From the NCBI GenBank assembly GCA_002311865.1, contig DBZV01000117.1:1-18935 (forward strand): 18,935 nucleotides of DNA. Reading direction: 5' to 3'. A program made the position numbers and the translations under genes. Below are positions 15,192-18,935 of the stretch, piece after piece; the stretch's first letter is position 1, and every line of letters begins with the position of its first letter. Source of the DNA: Dehalococcoidia bacterium UBA1151 (GTDB taxonomy: Bacteria; Chloroflexota; Dehalococcoidia; Lucifugimonadales; Lucifugimonadaceae). Below the pieces are notes generated by a model that saw only the letters and a list, made by a program, of their open reading frames with translations, did no database searches and had not been told where the DNA came from.

Positions 15192-15605
15192 ATGCGTTCA
15201 CTGGGTTATGCCGAGGTCGCGATAGTGGTCGCAGACGTTGATCGCGCGACCGATTTTTACGTGGGGGTGGTCGGGTACGAAGCCGCAGATGTGGAGGTTG
15301 ACGCCGGCGGCAGAATCATCAAGGTTGGCCCTGATCATTTTCTGGGGCTATGGGAGCCGGGCGTCTGGGGAGCATCAGGACTGCCCTTCGACGGCACCTA
15401 CGGCAAGGAATTCCAAAATAGCGTCAATCAGGCGCACATTGTGTTCGCTATCCACGCGGGTGAGATTGAGCCGCTGAAGGCGCGTTTGAACGAGGCTGGC
15501 TACCCTACTCATGGGCCTGAGACCCATGGTGATGGCTCGCTGCATCTCTACGCTATCGATCCAGATGGCCACCCCCAGGAATGGTGGGGCAAGACGCCCG
15601 AGTAG
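15192..15605 (+). CDS. VOC (glyoxalase/bleomycin-resistance/dioxygenase) fold protein
   Basis: The 137-residue protein has two beta-alpha-beta-beta-beta units (about 4-56 and 79-132), as in a single-domain VOC protein. The segment VVADVDRATDFYVGVVGYEA is the typical first alpha/beta element, and the end YAIDPDGHPQEWW is the typical last strand with the metal-ligand Glu130. His82 is another likely ligand. The first expected ligand position carries Glu8 instead of the common His. AGGAG (15180-15184) stands 7 nt before the ATG. The function may be lyase, dioxygenase or binding protein; the sequence does not decide. It is transcribed away from tetR. Confidence 0.88.
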   Translation: MRSLGYAEVAIVVADVDRATDFYVGVVGYEAADVEVDAGGRIIKVGPDHFLGLWEPGVWGASGLPFDGTYGKEFQNSVNQAHIVFAIHAGEIEPLKARLNEAGYPTHGPETHGDGSLHLYAIDPDGHPQEWWGKTPE

Positions 15606-15687
15606 AGCTACGGTGAGATTCGATCGTAGTTGGCGTGGCGTTACACTAGCCAAACGGGTGATCTATTGACGAAGAAATCGGGGAGCG

Positions 15688-15714
15688 ATGACTGGTAGCA
15701 GGCCCGCTGAATAG
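15688..15714 (+). other. Eight-codon open frame, in frame with and upstream of the MFS gene
   Basis: ATG at 15688 with GGGGAG 2 nt before it opens an 8-codon frame (MTGSRPAE) that ends in TAG at 15712. The same frame then runs without stops into the MFS protein. It may be a short leader peptide or an older N-terminus cut by a stop; it may also be chance. Confidence 0.2.
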
Positions 15715-15747
15715 GCGCGCGAGGGCGCGCAATCGCCGTTGGCCGGG

Positions 15748-17406
15748 ATGGATGATGATTTTCCCGTTCTGCCGCGCCGTGATGTAATCCTCACCCTGGC
15801 GGGCGTGATGCTGGCGCTGTTCCTATCGGCGCTAGACCAGACAATCGTTGCCATCGCGCTACCCAGCATCGTGCTCGATCTAGGCGGCTTTGATCGCCTC
15901 ACGTGGATCACGACGTCGTACCTGGTCGCCTCTACCACAGCTGTGCCCATTGCGGGCCGGCTGAGCGATATGTACGGCCGCAAGTGGTTCTTCGTGATTG
16001 GAATCGTGATCTTCCTGGTGGGCTCCATCCTGGCCGGACTGTCACAGTCGATGGGCCAGTTGATTGCGTTCCGGGCGCTTCAGGGCATCGGTGGCGGTGT
16101 GATGATGGCAAACGCGTTCACGACTATCGCCGACATATTCCCGCCTGCCGAGCGCGGCAAGTACATGGGGTTCATGACGGGAGTGTTCGGTGTGGCGGCG
16201 ATTCTTGGTCCGTTGCTTGGCGGGCTGATCACGGACGGCCTCTCATGGCACTGGATCTTCTATGTGAATGTGCCGCTTGCCATTCCCATCTTGTACCTGT
16301 TCATCAAGTACTTCCCGGACGCTCACATCGAGCGTAGAGAGCACAAGATCGACTACCTCGGTGCACTGTTGTTGATCGCCGGAGTCGTCCCGCTGTTGAT
16401 CGGTCTGGCATGGGCGGACGTTGAGTACGCCTGGGGTTCGCCACAGGTGCTATCGGCGCTTATTTTCGGCGGCGCCATGCTGGCTGTGCTGGTCTGGTGG
16501 GAAACGAAAGCGGAAGAGCCGATAATCCCGTTGCAGATGTTCAAGAATCGCATCATCGCCGTCTCCTTATTTGTCACGTTCCTTACGGGATTCGCCATGT
16601 TCGGTGCGATCATATTTATTCCGCTCTATTTCCAGGCCGTACTGGGCGCGTCAGCCTCTGCCAGTGGTACGTTCTTGACGCCGATGATGCTGGGAATGGT
16701 GTTTGGGGCTACGATCTCAGGCCAGGCCATGTCACGATTGGGCGGGCACTATCGCCGACAGGGCATACTCGGACTGATCGTGATGCTAATCGGTGCAGGG
16801 CTTCTGTCGACGATCGACGCCGGGACATCCCGCATCGGAGCCACTGGGATGATCGTAATTTTCGGGTTTGGCATGGGAACCACGTTCCCGCTCTACACGA
16901 TCGCAATTCAGAACACGGTGCCGCGCCACATGATGGGTATCGCCACATCATCGAGCCAATTCTTCCGGTCAATTGGCGGAACGATTGGGCTGGCTATATT
17001 TGGTTCGTTCATGGTCAGTCGTTACACGGATGGGCTCAAGGAGGCGTTTACAGGCGAGGCAGCCAGGGCGTACGACGCCGGGTTATTAACGTCTGTGGCC
17101 GAGAATCCCCAGGCTCTGATTGATTCAGGGGCTTTGGTTGAACTTGAGATGACGTTGACCAACTCTATTGAAGGTGGCGGCGATCTGGTTGGCGAAGTGT
17201 TAAATGGGTTACAGGCATCGCTGGCGGAAGCCATAAGCAACGTGTTTTTGTTCGTGTTCGTGATACTGGTTGTCGCATTGATTGCGACGACACAGTTGAA
17301 AGTAATACCACTACGTGGACGAGGCGGCGCGCCTGGAGGGGAGCCAGGCAGAGCACCGGCTCCCGAATCAGCGCCGGCTCGCTCAAGCGGCGACTCTTCC
17401 GATTGA
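15748..17406 (+). CDS. DHA2-type MFS multidrug transporter (EmrB/QacA-like)
   Basis: The intact 552-residue inner-membrane antiporter has about 14 transmembrane helices. Motif D1 is LDQTIVAIALP (29-39), motif A is GRLSDMYGRKW (70-80), and motif C is GVFGVAAILGPLLGG (about 145-159), the last being typical of proton-drug antiporters. A periplasmic insertion of about 80 residues precedes the final helix, and a disordered Pro/Ala/Gly/Ser-rich tail ends the protein. ATG at 15748 gives a natural N-terminus; TTG at 15739 is possible. Neither has a clear ribosome site, and an in-frame TAG at 15712 limits extension. It is a relative of, not a duplicate of, the broken pump at 12704-14286. Substrates cannot be deduced. 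Confidence 0.93.
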   Translation: MDDDFPVLPRRDVILTLAGVMLALFLSALDQTIVAIALPSIVLDLGGFDRLTWITTSYLVASTTAVPIAGRLSDMYGRKWFFVIGIVIFLVGSILAGLSQSMGQLIAFRALQGIGGGVMMANAFTTIADIFPPAERGKYMGFMTGVFGVAAILGPLLGGLITDGLSWHWIFYVNVPLAIPILYLFIKYFPDAHIERREHKIDYLGALLLIAGVVPLLIGLAWADVEYAWGSPQVLSALIFGGAMLAVLVWWETKAEEPIIPLQMFKNRIIAVSLFVTFLTGFAMFGAIIFIPLYFQAVLGASASASGTFLTPMMLGMVFGATISGQAMSRLGGHYRRQGILGLIVMLIGAGLLSTIDAGTSRIGATGMIVIFGFGMGTTFPLYTIAIQNTVPRHMMGIATSSSQFFRSIGGTIGLAIFGSFMVSRYTDGLKEAFTGEAARAYDAGLLTSVAENPQALIDSGALVELEMTLTNSIEGGGDLVGEVLNGLQASLAEAISNVFLFVFVILVVALIATTQLKVIPLRGRGGAPGGEPGRAPAPESAPARSSGDSSD

Positions 17407-17452
17407 GGCCCCGGCCGGTGAATGAGGTCCTGGGGCGTGAGGTCCCAATCGT

Positions 17453-17482
17453 GTGAGATCAGCGGTGAAAAGGTCTTATAAT
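17453..17482 (+). promoter_or_regulatory. Promoter of the hydantoinase B gene
   Basis: A perfect TATAAT (17477-17482) with GTGAGA (17453-17458, 4 of 6) at 18-bp spacing. Transcription would begin near 17489, only about 4 nt before the ATG at 17493, and no Shine-Dalgarno site is present. Confidence 0.6.
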
Positions 17483-17492
17483 CCGCGGCAAT

Positions 17493-18935
17493 ATGACAAC
17501 TGCCATCGACCCCATCAAATTTGAGGTGATGCGCTCTGCCTTCGTTGAAGCAACGGAGGAGATGGCTGCTACGCTGCGCCGCAGTGCGTACTCCACCAAC
17601 GTGAAGACACGCCAGGACTTCTCCTGCGCCTACTTCGACGCCGATCTCCGCGTTGTGGCACAGGCATTCACGCAGGCAGTGCATCTGGGCTCGTTTGTTG
17701 AGCTGGTGCCGCGTGCTGTGGAGATCTATGGCGTGGAGAACCTGGACCCCGGCGATATGCTGGTCATCAACGACCCGTACTCCGGCGGAGTTCATCTCAA
17801 CGATGTTACCGTCATCGCGCCCATGCACTATCAGGGCGAGCTGGTTGGATATATGGCCTCGCTGGCGCACCACGTGGACGTTGGGGGCGGCGCGCCGGCC
17901 AGTGTGGGGGCATTTCAGGAGGTCTTCCAGGAAGGCATCATCATCCCGCCAGTGAAGCTGGTGAAGCGGGGCGAGATGAACGAGGACGTGTTCCGGCTGA
18001 TCCTTGCGCAGATCAGGTCGAAGCGGGAGACGCCAGGCGACTTCCGCGCCCAGATTGCCGCCAACAAGACCGGTATCCGCAGGCTCACGCAGCTGATGGA
18101 CCGCAACGGCCAGGACGTCGTGCAGACGTACGTTGACGCGCTGATTGACTACACGCGTCGGCGCACGAAGGCGGAGCTTGCGTTGCTGCCGCGTGGGACG
18201 TTCAAGACGGAGGGGTTTGTCGATAACGACGGTTTCACAGATAACCCGGTAGTTCTCAAAGTGTCGATCACGATCTCCGACGAAGGAGTGGTGTTTGACA
18301 CCACTGGCTCCGACCCGCAGCGGCAGGCGCCCGTGAACTCAACGTTTGCCCAGACGTTCTCGGCTTGCGCATACGCTCTTCGTGCGCTGATCGACCCCGA
18401 CACACCCGTAAACGCCGGATACTATGAGTTCGTGCAGGTGATCGCGCCCAAAGGCACGGTGACCAACTGCGTCCATCCGGCACCGGTGGTCGGTGGCTGG
18501 GAGACGCATGCGCGACTGGACGACCTGATTTTCAAAGCGCTCCACGAGGCCATGCCCGACCGCGTTCCAGCGGGAACCAAGGCGATGCAGTGCCACGCCG
18601 GATTTGGCGGCCAGGACGATGTATCGGGCGAGTACTACTGTTTCCTGGAGACGCTGGCGGGCGGCTACGGCGCGCGTGAGCTGTCGGACGGCCCCGACGC
18701 GGTCCAGTGCCACGGTCAGAACACTGAGAACGCGCCAATTGAGGAGACGGAGTTCAACTACCCGGTGAGAATCGCCCGCTACGAGATGATCAACGACTCC
18801 GACGGCCCGGGCAGGACCCGAGGCGGACTTGGATTACGGCGTGACTATGTATTCCCGGATAGCCCGGCCACGTTCACCGTGCTTGCCGATCGCGATAAGG
18901 CCGGACCACACGGACTCGATGGCGGAGAGCCCGGC
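17493..18935 (+). CDS. hyuB: Hydantoinase B/oxoprolinase family protein, 5' part
   Basis: The frame is open from ATG 17493 to the window edge: 481 codons, no stop. The family usually has about 520-600 residues, so most of it is visible. Recognisable segments in order are DPIKFEVMRSAFVEATEEM (6-24), RRSAYSTNVKTRQDFSCAYFD, VAQAFTQAVHLGSF, INDPYSGGVHLNDVTVIAP, ASLAHHVDVGGGAP, QIRSKRETPGDFRAQIAANK and, near the edge, GPGRTRGGLGLRRDY. These are signatures of HyuB, the beta part of ATP-dependent N-methylhydantoinase, 5-oxoprolinase and acetone carboxylase relatives. The partner HyuA is not upstream and may follow beyond the window. The substrate is unknown. Confidence 0.93.
   Translation, partial: MTTAIDPIKFEVMRSAFVEATEEMAATLRRSAYSTNVKTRQDFSCAYFDADLRVVAQAFTQAVHLGSFVELVPRAVEIYGVENLDPGDMLVINDPYSGGVHLNDVTVIAPMHYQGELVGYMASLAHHVDVGGGAPASVGAFQEVFQEGIIIPPVKLVKRGEMNEDVFRLILAQIRSKRETPGDFRAQIAANKTGIRRLTQLMDRNGQDVVQTYVDALIDYTRRRTKAELALLPRGTFKTEGFVDNDGFTDNPVVLKVSITISDEGVVFDTTGSDPQRQAPVNSTFAQTFSACAYALRALIDPDTPVNAGYYEFVQVIAPKGTVTNCVHPAPVVGGWETHARLDDLIFKALHEAMPDRVPAGTKAMQCHAGFGGQDDVSGEYYCFLETLAGGYGARELSDGPDAVQCHGQNTENAPIEETEFNYPVRIARYEMINDSDGPGRTRGGLGLRRDYVFPDSPATFTVLADRDKAGPHGLDGGEPG

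Noticed and set aside
17407..17437. Terminator-like GGCCCC...GGGGC after the MFS gene
   Set aside because: Only about five pairs form around a long loop and no T tract follows, although the left arm resembles that of the RRM terminator.
17022..17873. Minus-strand open frame of 283 codons
   Set aside because: It is antisense to the MFS C-terminus and the hydantoinase B N-terminus, both with clear family motifs. Its translation looks like low-complexity shadow sequence.
1..18935. tRNA, rRNA, CRISPR or insertion-sequence signatures
   Set aside because: I looked through all gaps for tRNA T-loop patterns, spaced repeats and terminal inverted repeats with transposase sequence and found none.

Overview
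The window looks like a stretch of a bacterial chromosome, most likely from an uncultivated member of the Chloroflexota (SAR202/Dehalococcoidia-like). The lineage is an inference. It rests on the gene mix (MFS, SDR, Gfo/Idh/MocA, aldo/keto reductase, AcoX, hydantoinase B, a HEXXH lipoprotein, a glycine-tailed RRM protein), on bacterial -35/-10 promoters, Shine-Dalgarno sites and rho-independent terminators, and on an archaellin-type gene, which I recall being reported in some Chloroflexota. I saw no RNA gene, CRISPR array or insertion sequence.

Layout. 1-357 is the 3' end of a haloacid dehalogenase. 378-1706 (minus) holds an S51 peptidase E-like protein and 3-methyladenine DNA glycosylase I (tag). 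1748-3112 is a lipoprotein with an HEXXH zinc-protease motif. 3241-6463 is a compact unit of a lipoyl-bearing E2 acyltransferase, an AcoX/NAD-kinase-like protein and an aldo/keto reductase, with no E1 or E3 genes nearby. 6516-6719 is a tiny tail-anchored protein. 6961-7659 is an archaellin (archaeal flagellin) homologue closed by a terminator. 8042-8329 is an RRM RNA-binding protein with its own terminator. 8472-9380 is an aminoglycoside-phosphotransferase-fold gene cut by an in-frame TAA. 9416-10174 and 10245-11513 are an SDR and a Gfo/Idh/MocA oxidoreductase. A bidirectional hairpin at 11552-11595 separates these from a minus-strand efflux block.

The efflux block (11617-14968, minus) contains a CDF metal transporter broken by a TGA and a -1 frameshift, a DHA2-type MFS pump broken by a -1 frameshift and a TAG, and an intact TetR regulator. 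Two copies of a 17-bp palindrome, TGACTG-N5-CAGTCA, sit exactly in the promoters of tetR and of the MFS gene. This is a self-consistent autoregulated efflux circuit whose pump genes appear to have decayed or to carry assembly errors. The lesions use all three stop codons, so codon reassignment does not explain them.

The right end carries a VOC/glyoxalase-fold protein (15192-15605), an intact second DHA2 MFS transporter (15748-17406) and the first 481 codons of a hydantoinase B/oxoprolinase gene (17493 to the window edge). A perfect TATAAT stands 10 nt before the hydantoinase start codon, so its mRNA is probably nearly leaderless. The most notable item is the archaellin gene in a bacterial setting. 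The duplicated TetR operators and the disrupted efflux and kinase genes follow.
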